From Methanobrevibacter ruminantium M1 (GTDB taxonomy: Archaea; Methanobacteriota; Methanobacteria; Methanobacteriales; Methanobacteriaceae), in NCBI RefSeq assembly GCF_000024185.1, contig NC_013790.1:2803613-2867612 (forward strand): DNA of 64,000 nucleotides, written 5' to 3'. A program made the position numbers and the translations under genes. Under the pieces are notes generated by a model, which saw only the letters and a list, made by a program, of their open reading frames with translations, was not told the origin of the DNA and searched no databases. Position 1 is the stretch's first letter; each line of letters opens with the position of its first letter. Below, one piece after another: positions 43,185-51,748 of this stretch.

Positions 43185-43850
43185 TTATTCGTCCCTTTTC
43201 GGATACCTTCTAAGCACCTTCTTAACAAATACTTCTTTTGCAACCAAAAAGTTGCTTGTTCCATGACCCATGGCCCTGCAGCGTCTGTGTTTTATTGCCT
43301 TTAATATGCCATCTACAGAATCATATCCTTTAGTGTTTACCTCTGTATAGGCATCCCCGATTGATTCTAAAAAATGAGAATCGCTTGCTCCTAATCTGGC
43401 AAGCCTTTTTCGCTCAGCCAATGTTTGGGCCTGTTTGTTTGAGTATCCAAATATGTATCTTGCATTCTTGGTCTCAACACCATCCACTCCTAAGTTAGAA
43501 TCCACATTGCAGAATAGACCGTGTCTATAATAGGAAAAAGGATGAGGAACTATAGCTAATCCACCAGCATCATGAATTCTATCTACAGTCTCTACAGCTG
43601 ACAATCCTTTAGGAATAATCTCATCAACTCCCAATCCTAACATATGGCCTTTCTCTGTAGAAATCTCTATGGAGGGAACTACAATTATATCTCCAGGTAT
43701 GCTTCTTGCAAGTCGGGAGCCTTTTATTTCATTATGGTCGCTTATTGCAATTGCATCTAGCCCTATCTTTTGGGCCTGTATGAGAATGTCTATTGGTTCC
43801 GAACGTGAGTCCCCTGAAAAAACACTGTGAATATGTGGATCAAACTTCAT
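43185..43850 (-). CDS. PHP-domain metal-dependent phosphoesterase
   Basis: This 221-residue protein starts with the PHP signature DPHIHSVFSGDS (residues 4-15), followed by AIAISDHNEI and later IVPHPFSYY and a C-terminal GASDSHF. These His and Asp residues bind two or three metal ions in PHP phosphoesterases related to histidinol phosphatase and the polymerase PHP domain. The small stand-alone form is common in methanogens; the substrate is unknown. GAGG lies seven bases before the start. It ends at a terminator cassette shared with hisB and the HAD gene. Confidence 0.82.
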   Translation of the reverse strand: MKFDPHIHSVFSGDSRSEPIDILIQAQKIGLDAIAISDHNEIKGSRLARSIPGDIIVVPSIEISTEKGHMLGLGVDEIIPKGLSAVETVDRIHDAGGLAIVPHPFSYYRHGLFCNVDSNLGVDGVETKNARYIFGYSNKQAQTLAERKRLARLGASDSHFLESIGDAYTEVNTKGYDSVDGILKAIKHRRCRAMGHGTSNFLVAKEVFVKKVLRRYPKRDE

Positions 43851-44463
43851 ATAAAGTCCTCTTTTGATAATAAAAAATAAAAACTGATCTTTGAAAAAAA
43901 TATTCTACAATAAATATCTAAGTATGTAAAAATTTTATAAATATATTATTATTTTAATCCATTATAAATTTTATTTAATTTCAAGATTTTGAAAATAACT
44001 GATATTAATAACGAAGAGATTGTTTGAGTTATAAGTTATAAGTTATAAGTGAAAATATTTTAAAAATTTATGAAAAAAACAGGAAAATTAAAGATACAGA
44101 GATTTTTTGAAAATATACAACTATAAAAATTGAACTTATTTTGAAAAAATAAGAATTAAAAATGTCAAATTTAATTAGTCTCAAAGATGAAAAAAAAATT
44201 ATTTTGTAGAATAGAAAAAAAATCTAATGAAATTATTTTTTTATCTACTTAAAGAAAAAAATCATCAAAAAATATACAAAAAGTATATTATATTTTTAGA
44301 AAAAAGTGACATGGAATTAATGAAAAGTTACTGTAGAATTTAAAAAAATGATGAAAAAGTGAAAAAAATAATCTGAAAAAATAAGGCCAAATTATGGTTA
44401 AAATAAAAAAAATAAGAATGGAAAAATAGTTTTAATTGTATACTGTAAAACGGCTTTTAAAAA
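43851..44463. other. AT-rich intergenic region
   Basis: No gene is seen. TTATAAG is repeated in tandem near 44028-44050, a motif that returns near 45605 and densely at 47580-47720. The rest is low-complexity A/T sequence. Confidence 0.4.
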
Positions 44464-45540
44464 CTAATTTTTCCTTAGGTACTCCATTGATTTTACTAGA
44501 CCAACAGTTCCAGTCATCATCACATCTCCACCTGGAGCTGCATGATAATAGTCAAGATTTGTCTTTTCTACAAGGGCTCTTTTTGGACCTGCAACAACTA
44601 CCTTCTCTATCTTTGAGATAGGATTTAGTGCAAATGCGCCATGACCTCCCTCATCGTGGACATCCTCATGCTTAATTGTGCCGTCTGCAAGTGCAAGTAC
44701 AAGCTCTTCAAACCTCTCTGGACTAAGATCTCTAGTATGGTGCTCAAAAACACCTTGTATCTTGCCGTTTTCAATGGACGCAACAGTTGTATGACCGTTT
44801 CCAATGTCCATGACAATGAAACTGTTTAGCTTTAGAACTTCCTTGTCATAGCAGACCCCTGCTAAGGAAGCGAATTTGGTATCCATAAGAACTGGCTTGA
44901 ATTCTGGATTTGACTCCTCTAGGGATTGGATTACAGACTGCATCCTTGTGAAATACTCTGGAACTTCTTCCCTTTCCATTGCAAAAACTTCCGGAGGAAG
45001 AGGCTCTGGCAATTTTTCCTTGATCTTTTCAAATCTGAAGTCCCTATCTCCCATATCTTCACTGTATCCATGGTCTTGAACTGCAATGATAAGCTCATCA
45101 ACCTCAAGGTCTAGGTCAAATGACTTGAAAATGTCTATTAACTTATCTACATCCACATCCTTTAAGGATATCTTTTGATAATCTGCATACTTTAAGCTTG
45201 AATCTTCATTTAGCTCCTTGTCAAAGCTACCTTCTTTTACCACTTCAAAACCAAATGACTTGACTTGTTCAATGTTGTCACGAATGGTTTTGCCTGATAG
45301 TTCTTCAAATACTATCTTATATCCTTTTTCCATATGTTCAAGACATCTGTCCTTTATTTTTCCTCCACCCATGATTACTCCGTCAAAGTATAAATCAGAC
45401 TCTGATTCGCTTATCATTTGTCCGATTGTAAGGTGAGGAGAAGGAATAACCAATTTCATAGAGTTTTCTATTTCCTTTTCTGTATCGTATAATAAGATAT
45501 CTTCAGTACCAGTTCCTACATCAATAGCTAAAATCTTCAT
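44464..45540 (-). CDS. DUF1786 family protein (ASKHA-type ATPase fold)
   Basis: This 358-residue cytoplasmic protein has an N-terminal phosphate-type loop IDVGTGTEDIL (residues 5-15) and a second one VMDIGNGHTTVASIENG in the second half, a pattern of the sugar kinase/Hsp70/actin fold. A C-terminal AGPKRALV and APGGDVMMTGTVGLV complete the DUF1786 signature. The family was once described as putative pyruvate formate-lyase activating enzymes, but there is no radical SAM motif here, so that label is misleading. Function unknown. Its 5' side carries three 32-bp repeats. Confidence 0.78.
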   Translation of the reverse strand: MKILAIDVGTGTEDILLYDTEKEIENSMKLVIPSPHLTIGQMISESESDLYFDGVIMGGGKIKDRCLEHMEKGYKIVFEELSGKTIRDNIEQVKSFGFEVVKEGSFDKELNEDSSLKYADYQKISLKDVDVDKLIDIFKSFDLDLEVDELIIAVQDHGYSEDMGDRDFRFEKIKEKLPEPLPPEVFAMEREEVPEYFTRMQSVIQSLEESNPEFKPVLMDTKFASLAGVCYDKEVLKLNSFIVMDIGNGHTTVASIENGKIQGVFEHHTRDLSPERFEELVLALADGTIKHEDVHDEGGHGAFALNPISKIEKVVVAGPKRALVEKTNLDYYHAAPGGDVMMTGTVGLVKSMEYLRKN

Positions 45541-45620
45541 ATCAAGATATTTGTTAGTGAAAATATTTAAATTGATTGAAATAAGAAGGGATGTTTTATT
45601 GATATAAGTTATAAGTTATA

Positions 45621-45712
45621 AGTTTTAATCCATATTTAGACCTAAACTTATAAGTTTTAATCTATATTTAGACCAAAAGTTACAATTTTTAATCCATATT
45701 TAGACCAAAAAT
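45621..45712. repeat. Three 32-bp tandem repeats upstream of the DUF1786 gene
   Basis: TTTTAATCCATATTTAGACC (the second copy has TCTAT in place of TCCAT) occurs three times with a period of 32 bp, from 45621 to about 45712. It lies between the divergent DUF1786 and trpB2 genes, nearer to DUF1786, and is separate from the TGTACA boxes. Confidence 0.8.
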
Positions 45713-45849
45713 CTGCAATTTTAGGCATATTTTTGATAAAAATTCAGAATTTTGAATAATAAGTTATAAGTTATAATGTATAATTTATGATATTTTAATG
45801 ATTATTTTTGTAAAATCTGATAAAATAAATAAAATTGTATAAACAACAA

Positions 45850-45925
45850 TGTACAAAAATGTACTACAAAGCTTTAAATAGTACATTAAATATATTAATA
45901 GTACAGAATGTTTATAATTAAAAAA
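45850..45925 (+). promoter_or_regulatory. Four TRP-box-like operators and promoter of trpB2
   Basis: TGTACA (45850), TGTACT (45860), AGTACA (45880) and AGTACA (45900) begin exactly 10, 20 and 20 bp apart, so all lie on one face of the helix. TGTACA is the TRP box bound by the repressor TrpY in Methanothermobacter, where trpB2 is a known TrpY target. A TATA-like TTTATAATTA lies at about 45911, just after the last box. Confidence 0.7.
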
Positions 45926-46017
45926 TAATGTTTATTTAATTAATTTTCATTCGGATTTCGGACTTATAAAAATAACAACAAAGTAAAAAAAAAAAAAAAA
46001 AAAATTAAAGTGATAAA

Positions 46018-47319
46018 ATGCAATACAGAATTGATTTAACTAACGATGAAGTACCTACAAAATGGTACAATATTAACGCTGATTTACCTGTAGAGCTTCC
46101 TGCTCCTAAAAACAGTGAAGGAAAAGATCAAATATCAACCTTACCTCAAATATTTGTAAACGAGTGTCTAAACCAAGAGTTCTCCACAGAAAGATATATA
46201 AAAATTCCATCTGAAGTAAGAGAGCTCTACCAAAGATTGGGAAGGCCGACTCCTTTATGCAGAGCAAGAGGATTGGAAGAAAAGCTCAACACACCAGCAA
46301 AGATCTATTATAAGAGAGAAGACACCTCTCCAACTGGAAGTCACAAGTTAAACAGTGCAATTGCACAGGCATATTATGCAAAAAAAGAAGGAATCGAAAG
46401 AATAACAACCGAAACAGGAGCCGGACAATGGGGTACTGCATTATGTCTTGCAGCATCAATGATGGACATTGAATGTACAGTATATATGGTAAGGGTTTCA
46501 TACGACCAAAAGCCATTCAGAAAGACCATCATGCAATTATACGACGGAAACGTACACGCATCCCCTAGTGAAAACACTGAAGTGGGTAGAAAAGTCCTTG
46601 CAGAAACTCCGGACACTCCTGGTTCCCTTGGAATAGCAATTTCTGAAGCTGTAGAAGACGCTTTAAAATATGATGATGTAAAATACACCCTTGGAAGTGT
46701 TTTAAACCACGTTATCCTACACCAAACCACAATTGGTCAGGAAATCAAATTACAGCTTGAAAAAGCTGAAGAAGAGCCAGACACAATGATTGCATGTGTA
46801 GGTGGAGGAAGTAACTTCGGTGGATCATTATTCCCATTCATTAAAGACAAAATCCAAGGAAACAGCGACACTGAATTCATAGCAGTTGAACCTTCAGCTT
46901 GCCCAACCTTAACAGAAGGTGAATACAGATACGACTTTGGAGACAATATGGGATTCACTCCGCTTTTAAAGATGTTTACATTAGGACACAACTTCGTTGC
47001 TCCTTCTGTACACGCTGGAGGACTTAGATACCATGGTATGAACACTCAAATATCCTTGCTTAAAAACGAAGGTTACATTACCCCTGTTACAGCTCATCAA
47101 AGAGATGTATTTGCAGCAGGTAAGATGTTTGCAATGTGCGAAGGAGTCATTCCAGCACCTGAAACAAACCACGCAATTAAAGCAGCTATCGATGAAGCTA
47201 AAAAGTGCAAAGAAACTGGCGAAGAGAAAACTATTGTTGTTAACTTCTCAGGCCATGGTTTAATGGACTTTAAAGGATACGCAAGTTACATGGACGGATC
47301 CATGGAAAATTCCAAATAG
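46018..47319 (+). CDS. trpB2: Tryptophan synthase beta chain, TrpB2 type
   Basis: This PLP enzyme joins indole and serine (or phosphoserine) to make tryptophan. The 433-residue length and the N-terminal extension are typical of TrpB2 rather than TrpB1. The cofactor lysine is Lys110 in SPTGSHKLNSA, the catalytic-region motif is ETGAGQWGTAL, and the phosphate loop is CVGGGSNFGG near residue 262. TrpB2 lacks tight coupling to TrpA and often lies outside the trp operon, as here. GTGAT lies three bases before the ATG. Four TGTACA-type boxes upstream suggest control by a TrpY-like repressor. A hairpin with a long T-run follows the stop. Confidence 0.92.
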   Translation: MQYRIDLTNDEVPTKWYNINADLPVELPAPKNSEGKDQISTLPQIFVNECLNQEFSTERYIKIPSEVRELYQRLGRPTPLCRARGLEEKLNTPAKIYYKREDTSPTGSHKLNSAIAQAYYAKKEGIERITTETGAGQWGTALCLAASMMDIECTVYMVRVSYDQKPFRKTIMQLYDGNVHASPSENTEVGRKVLAETPDTPGSLGIAISEAVEDALKYDDVKYTLGSVLNHVILHQTTIGQEIKLQLEKAEEEPDTMIACVGGGSNFGGSLFPFIKDKIQGNSDTEFIAVEPSACPTLTEGEYRYDFGDNMGFTPLLKMFTLGHNFVAPSVHAGGLRYHGMNTQISLLKNEGYITPVTAHQRDVFAAGKMFAMCEGVIPAPETNHAIKAAIDEAKKCKETGEEKTIVVNFSGHGLMDFKGYASYMDGSMENSK

Positions 47320-47363
47320 ATTTTTGGCCAGGCCAAAAATCCACTTTTCTTTTTTTTTTTTTC
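47320..47363 (+). terminator. Hairpin terminator of trpB2
   Basis: TTTTTGG, loop CCAGG, CCAAAAA (47321-47339) follow the stop directly, then a run of about twelve T. The stem shares the TTTTTGGCC/GGCCAAAAA core with the cassette at 5329, 43138 and 50908, but not its flanks. Confidence 0.75.
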
Positions 47364-47971
47364 ATTTTAAAACCTTTTTCTCTTTATTTTATAACCTTTT
47401 TTTATCTATTTTTAATCTGTAAATCATTTTAATTTTTATCATTTTCAGCATCATTGAGTTAAAATATAATCCAATTGTTTAAAAAAATTTTACAAGATGA
47501 AGTAAAAATTGACCATAAAGTATAGCAATTTTAGGCTAATTTTCACAAATTTTTCAATAAAATTATTAGTTAAAGTGATAAGTTATGAGAAAATTTAGTT
47601 ATAAGTTATAACTAATAACTAATAAGTTAAAAAATTATAAGAAATAACTTAATATTTATAACAAAAAACTTATAAATTAAAAATTATAAATAATAAGTTG
47701 TAAGAAATAACTTAAAACTTATATAGTATAAGTTATAAATTATAATATATAAGTTAAAAATTATTCTTAATAAGTTATAAAAAATAAGTAAAAACTAAGA
47801 AGTTTTACCTTAAAAATTCAAAGAAATAAGTTAAAAAAAATAAGTAAAAAGTTACAACTTTTACCTTAAAAATTCAAAGAAATAACTTATAAATTATAAT
47901 AATAAACATTAGAGAAAATAAGTATTTTACACTAAACCACTTATTTTTAAAAAAAACGAAGGAGTACCAAC
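47364..47971. other. AT-rich region with TAAGTTATAA repeats and a 56-bp period direct repeat
   Basis: No gene is seen. TAAGTTATAA-like words are dense from 47575 to 47780. A 26-bp segment beginning TTTTACCTTAAAAATTC occurs at 47803 and 47859. The region leads into the ParA gene, whose ATG has AAGGAG upstream. Its A/T content and repeats close to a partition gene are worth noting. Confidence 0.5.
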
Positions 47972-48748
47972 ATGGGAGAAACAATAGCTGTAATGAATCA
48001 GAAAGGCGGATGCGGAAAGACAACAACTGTAGTAAACTTGGCAACTTCACTTGCTGCCATGGGAAAGGCAGTCCTTGTAGTGGACATGGATCCACAAGCA
48101 AACGCTACAACAAGCTTTGGAATTAACAAGACAGAAATCAAAAAGACAGTATACACAGCTTTAGTAAACGAATGCAGTGTTCAAAAGGCAACTATACCAA
48201 CAAGGATAGAAAACCTATTCCTCCTGCCAAGCAATATCGACTTAAGCGGTATCGAGGTAGAATTAAGCAAGGAAGACAACTACCACATTGCTTTAAAGAA
48301 ACTGCTTGAGCCAATAAAAGGCATATTCGACTATATAATCATAGACTTACCTCCATCCCTTGGTATAATTACAATCAACTCATTAATCGCTGCTGACAGC
48401 GTAATCATACCTATCCAAGCGGAATACTTTGCACTTGAGGGACTGGCTGATCTTATGAACACAATCAACCTTGTTGAAACAAGGCTAAGAAGCCCAACTC
48501 CAATAAAGGGAATTGTTCTCACCTTATACGATGCAAGAACAAGATTAGGCAGAGAAGTATATGGAGAGCTTAAAAACTACTTCAAAGGAAAGGAATACAT
48601 CTTTAAGACAGTGATTCCAAGAAACATACGTTTAGCAGAAGCTCCAAGTTACGGCAAGCCTTGCATAGCATACGACCCTGAAAGCAAAGGATCAATAGCT
48701 TACCTCAAAATGGCAAGAGAGCTCTTAAAGCTGGATGGTGAAATATAA
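47972..48748 (+). CDS. ParA/Soj-family ATPase
   Basis: This 258-residue ATPase has the deviant Walker A motif KGGCGKTT at residues 11-18, with the signature first lysine of the ParA/MinD group, then VVDMDPQANATTSFG and IIDLPPSLG as switch and Walker B regions. Length and motifs match chromosomal Soj-type ParA, which binds DNA as an ATP dimer and positions cargo. There is no N-terminal HTH as in plasmid type Ia ParA. The next gene, 91 bp downstream on the same strand, begins with the ParB N-terminal motif, so the two form a ParA-partner pair. A chromosome-segregation or positioning role is likely but unproven. Confidence 0.88.
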   Translation: MGETIAVMNQKGGCGKTTTVVNLATSLAAMGKAVLVVDMDPQANATTSFGINKTEIKKTVYTALVNECSVQKATIPTRIENLFLLPSNIDLSGIEVELSKEDNYHIALKKLLEPIKGIFDYIIIDLPPSLGIITINSLIAADSVIIPIQAEYFALEGLADLMNTINLVETRLRSPTPIKGIVLTLYDARTRLGREVYGELKNYFKGKEYIFKTVIPRNIRLAEAPSYGKPCIAYDPESKGSIAYLKMARELLKLDGEI

Positions 48749-48839
48749 ATAAAATAATGATGCTGAAAAGCATCAAAAAATCATAATCATTAATTTATTT
48801 AAAAACAAAAAAATCTTAAAAAAATCATAGGGGATAATT

Positions 48840-49586
48840 ATGGCAAAAAAACAAAATTCTGGATTAGGAAGAGGACTAGATTCATTGATTCCAAAAATTA
48901 AAGAAATAGAACAAGATGTAGAAGAAGGATTATCATTAGAAGACTTATTAAAAAAATCAGATGATGAAGAGGAAATAGAAGAAACAGTAGAAGAAACAGT
49001 TGAAGAAGAAGCAATTGAAGAACAAGAAGACATTTCAACTGAAGAAACTGAAACTGAAGAAGAACCTGATGAAGAAGAAGATGAACCTGTAGTAGAAAAA
49101 GATGAAACAGAAGAAGAAAAAATAGAAATTGAAGATGAACCTAAAGAAGAACTCGAAACCGAAGCTAAAGAAGAGGAAACCTCAAACTATACAAACATCT
49201 TCAGTAATGATGATGAAATAGTAACTGAAAACAGTACAAAAACCATAGAAATTTCTAGCTCAAAAAATAATGATAAAAATATTGAAAGTTCAGTTAATTT
49301 AAACAAAGAAACTGAAGAAAGTATCAAAATAAATGAAGATAAAACTAAGGAAAATGATTCTGATAGTGTTCTTAGTGAAAAAGAAGAAAAACTGGTATAT
49401 GAAGTTATCGAAACTGTTGAAAAGAATCCAAGAATCACATTATGGTCTGCAAGATCAGCTGCTGTATTAAGGTATCTTAGAAAGACCGAACCTGAATTCA
49501 GCATAAGCAATGAAGCATCAAATCTTATTGATGAGGCAATTGCTCAAAAGTATCCAGAAATCTGGACATTGTTTAATCATTTATGA
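48840..49586 (+). CDS. ParA partner with ParB-like N-terminal motif, acidic linker and novel C-terminal domain
   Basis: This is a 248-residue protein. Residues 8-17, GLGRGLDSLI, match the short motif at the start of bacterial ParB proteins that stimulates the ATPase of ParA. After it there is no ParB CTPase motif (GERR) and no central HTH. Instead, residues about 25-120 are extremely rich in Glu and Asp and probably disordered, and about 120-175 are polar. Residues about 180-248 form a compact domain (EKNPRITLWSARSAAVLRYL ... EIWTLFNHL) that may bind the cargo or DNA. Its position after a ParA gene makes it the likely ParA regulator. I do not recognise the C-terminal domain. GGGGAT lies four bases before the ATG. 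Confidence 0.75.
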   Translation: MAKKQNSGLGRGLDSLIPKIKEIEQDVEEGLSLEDLLKKSDDEEEIEETVEETVEEEAIEEQEDISTEETETEEEPDEEEDEPVVEKDETEEEKIEIEDEPKEELETEAKEEETSNYTNIFSNDDEIVTENSTKTIEISSSKNNDKNIESSVNLNKETEESIKINEDKTKENDSDSVLSEKEEKLVYEVIETVEKNPRITLWSARSAAVLRYLRKTEPEFSISNEASNLIDEAIAQKYPEIWTLFNHL

Positions 49587-49952
49587 TTATCCACTTAACA
49601 TCAATAAATCGTTGATAGGTATTGGGTTTATATTTTAAATATAAATTCTTTATCTATCAATAATTTAATATCTATTTTCTATCTATCTATCTTCTATCTA
49701 TCTTCAATCTATACATCATATATCTATCTATACCTATCCCTATGATAAGCACTATATAAAAACACCACTAAATAAACCATATCCCCCCCATCTATAATTA
49801 AAAATTCTAATTTTAAAGCAAAGCCCTAAAGAACTTAATATATTTTTATATATCTTGAAAAATAAAGTCTTAAATAATTATTGAGATTTCTTATTTTAAT
49901 AAAGATGAATATAGGAATCTTAAATAAAAAGATAGGAATAGGGGATTTTTAA
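49587..49952. other. Intergenic region with nested hairpin and CTAT-rich repeats
   Basis: TTGATAG (49612) and CTATCAA (49654) enclose a second inverted repeat TTTATATTT and AAATATAAA (49627-49645), a likely terminator for the ParA-partner unit. CTATCTAT-type repeats fill about 49670-49745. No gene is seen. Confidence 0.5.
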
Positions 49953-50711
49953 ATGAAATTAGGATTTTCACTGCTTTCACTGTTTATGAAAGAAGTTGAT
50001 GAGATGCTTGAGATAGCTGTAGAAAATGGATTTGACAGTGTTGAACTGCTTGCAGAGGGACCATACAGACAAGACATATTATTGGAAAGGAAAGAAATTA
50101 CAGAAACATTCCACTCATATGACCTTGACATATACATTCATGGTGTAAATGTGGACATAAACCTTGCAAGCCTAAACGAGGGAATTAGAAAAGAGTCTGT
50201 AAAGCAAACAAAGGAATGTCTTGACCTTGCAGATGAGATAGGTGCAATTGGGGTTACTGCACACCCTGGAAAAATAGGAAGGCCTGAAAAATACCTTAGA
50301 GAAATGGCATTAGGTTTTTTAACTGAATCAACCCATGAGCTTGTTGCATATGCTGAAGATAAGGAGGCGAAGATATCTATAGAAAACATGCCAGAACGCT
50401 TTTCTTATCTTGGAAATAGAGCATATGAGCTAGAGAATCTGACCAATGAGACTGGCTGCAATATTACAATAGACTTAGGCCATGTTAACACATGCAAAGA
50501 CCAATTAAGCTTCTTTGAAATTCCTAACATTCTTTATTATCATATTAATGATAATGATGGGATAAAAGACAAGCATCAGGCCATTGGAGATGGAACCCTT
50601 GACTTGAATCTTTTAAAATATGTGGACAATGGCATAATTGAATTGAATAATTTTGATAATGTCTTAAAAAGCAAGAAAGTTATTGAAGATTTCTTAGCAA
50701 AAAATCAATGA
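49953..50711 (+). CDS. Sugar phosphate isomerase/epimerase-like TIM barrel protein
   Basis: This 252-residue protein belongs to the xylose isomerase-like TIM barrel (AP endonuclease 2) superfamily. Metal-ligand-type segments are visible: VELLAEGP near residue 28, IGVTAHPGK near residue 90, SIENMPER near residue 147, TIDLGHVNTC near residue 176 and YYHINDNDG near residue 195. AP endonuclease IV proper has more conserved histidines and is longer, so sugar or sugar-phosphate isomerase/epimerase is the better label. The substrate is unknown. GGGGAT lies seven bases before the ATG. Confidence 0.75.
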   Translation: MKLGFSLLSLFMKEVDEMLEIAVENGFDSVELLAEGPYRQDILLERKEITETFHSYDLDIYIHGVNVDINLASLNEGIRKESVKQTKECLDLADEIGAIGVTAHPGKIGRPEKYLREMALGFLTESTHELVAYAEDKEAKISIENMPERFSYLGNRAYELENLTNETGCNITIDLGHVNTCKDQLSFFEIPNILYYHINDNDGIKDKHQAIGDGTLDLNLLKYVDNGIIELNNFDNVLKSKKVIEDFLAKNQ

Positions 50712-50907
50712 GTAATTTGATTGTTTTTGAAAATAAAAATAGGAGAGTACTATTTCAAGTGTAAAATTCTATAAAAAAGAACCAAGCATCCAAGTAAAAA
50801 TTTAATTATAAAAGAAGCATAATAACTAATATTCAGTAAAAACAAGCAAAATAAAAAGTAGAACAGCCCATGCTTTAATGTCAGGTTAAAGCATAGCCGA
50901 AATAAAA

Positions 50908-50950
50908 ATTTTGGTCAAGGTTTTTTGGCCGAAGGCCAAAAAAGCTTGAG
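50908..50950 (-). terminator. Hairpin terminator of the HAD gene, cassette copy
   Basis: TTTTTTGGCC (50921-50930), GAA, GGCCAAAAAA (50934-50943) form a 10-bp stem right after the stop of the minus-strand HAD gene. The copy is almost identical over 40 bp to that at 43138-43180 and shares the plan of the hisB terminator. Confidence 0.8.
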
Positions 50951-51748
50951 TTAGAAATCAATTTGCAGCACTTCACTAATATCCTCTATAACAAAATCAG
51001 CATAAGACTTTAACTTGTCTGGAAAATCTCCATCCTTCTGTTCTGTTGTGAGAACTGCTGCATCAGCCTTTTGAAATGCTAAAATGTCATTAGGCCCATC
51101 ACCAACCATCATTACCTTATAACCCTCATCCTGAAGATTAGCAACTATTTCTGCCTTTCTGTCTGTGCTTGCTGTAGCAAAGGCATGATCTTCTGGAACG
51201 CCAGTAATATTTGCAAGTTTCCTTATATCTCCTGACCTGTCTCCTGAAGCAATGAAAACATCTGTTCCGCTGTCTTGAAGCTTTGCTATTGTATCCTTTA
51301 CTCCGCTAAACAATTGACCAGCAGAGGTTATTGTATAGGAAATTCTCTCTTCCTCTATGTCTATGATGACTGCTGATCCATTGCAGAGCTCCATTCCAGG
51401 AACCCTTTCCTTTAAAAGAGGGAAAGTGTCTGTAATGTCTTTGATAATAGCTGTGTCCTTTTCTAAAATGGCCTTTATTTCTTCTTTGGAAACGTCTGTT
51501 GAATAATAGCTAATGTCAAAATCAATATTATTTTCCAATACAAAATCGCTTATTAAAGTATTTGGGTCTAAATCTTTTAATCGATTTGTATTGAATTGAA
51601 GAACAACTAAAGCTGCATTTAGACAACTGTCAATTAGGTCTAAAGAGTTTACATGAGTGATAAATTCACCTGTAGATAGGTCTTTAATGACTCTAAATCG
51701 CTCAAGCAATGTTCCAGAGTTATCAAATACAATAGCTTTTTTAGTCAT
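50951..51748 (-). CDS. HAD-superfamily phosphatase, soluble P-type ATPase-like
   Basis: This 265-residue soluble protein has HAD motif I as FDNSGTLLE (nucleophile Asp, with Ser-Gly-Thr as in P-type-ATPase-like HADs), motif II near IASGDRSG and motifs III and IV as KAEIVANL and MVGDGPNDILAF. The resemblance to the phosphorylation domain of P-type ATPases is clear, but there are no membrane helices. Such free-standing proteins in methanogens act as phosphatases of unknown substrate. The frame opens at 51757; the ATG at 51748 has GAGGATGAT just upstream and gives the normal start MTKKAIVFDNSG. Confidence 0.75.
   Translation of the reverse strand: MTKKAIVFDNSGTLLERFRVIKDLSTGEFITHVNSLDLIDSCLNAALVVLQFNTNRLKDLDPNTLISDFVLENNIDFDISYYSTDVSKEEIKAILEKDTAIIKDITDTFPLLKERVPGMELCNGSAVIIDIEEERISYTITSAGQLFSGVKDTIAKLQDSGTDVFIASGDRSGDIRKLANITGVPEDHAFATASTDRKAEIVANLQDEGYKVMMVGDGPNDILAFQKADAAVLTTEQKDGDFPDKLKSYADFVIEDISEVLQIDF

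Noticed and set aside
44436-45436. Several 60-72 codon frames on both strands within the DUF1786 gene
   Set aside because: Shadows in other frames of an intact conserved gene.
49670-49745. CTATC-rich repeat as a recombination or partition site for the ParA gene pair
   Set aside because: The repeats are irregular microsatellite-like words with no fixed period or palindrome, so I cannot support a parS-like site here.
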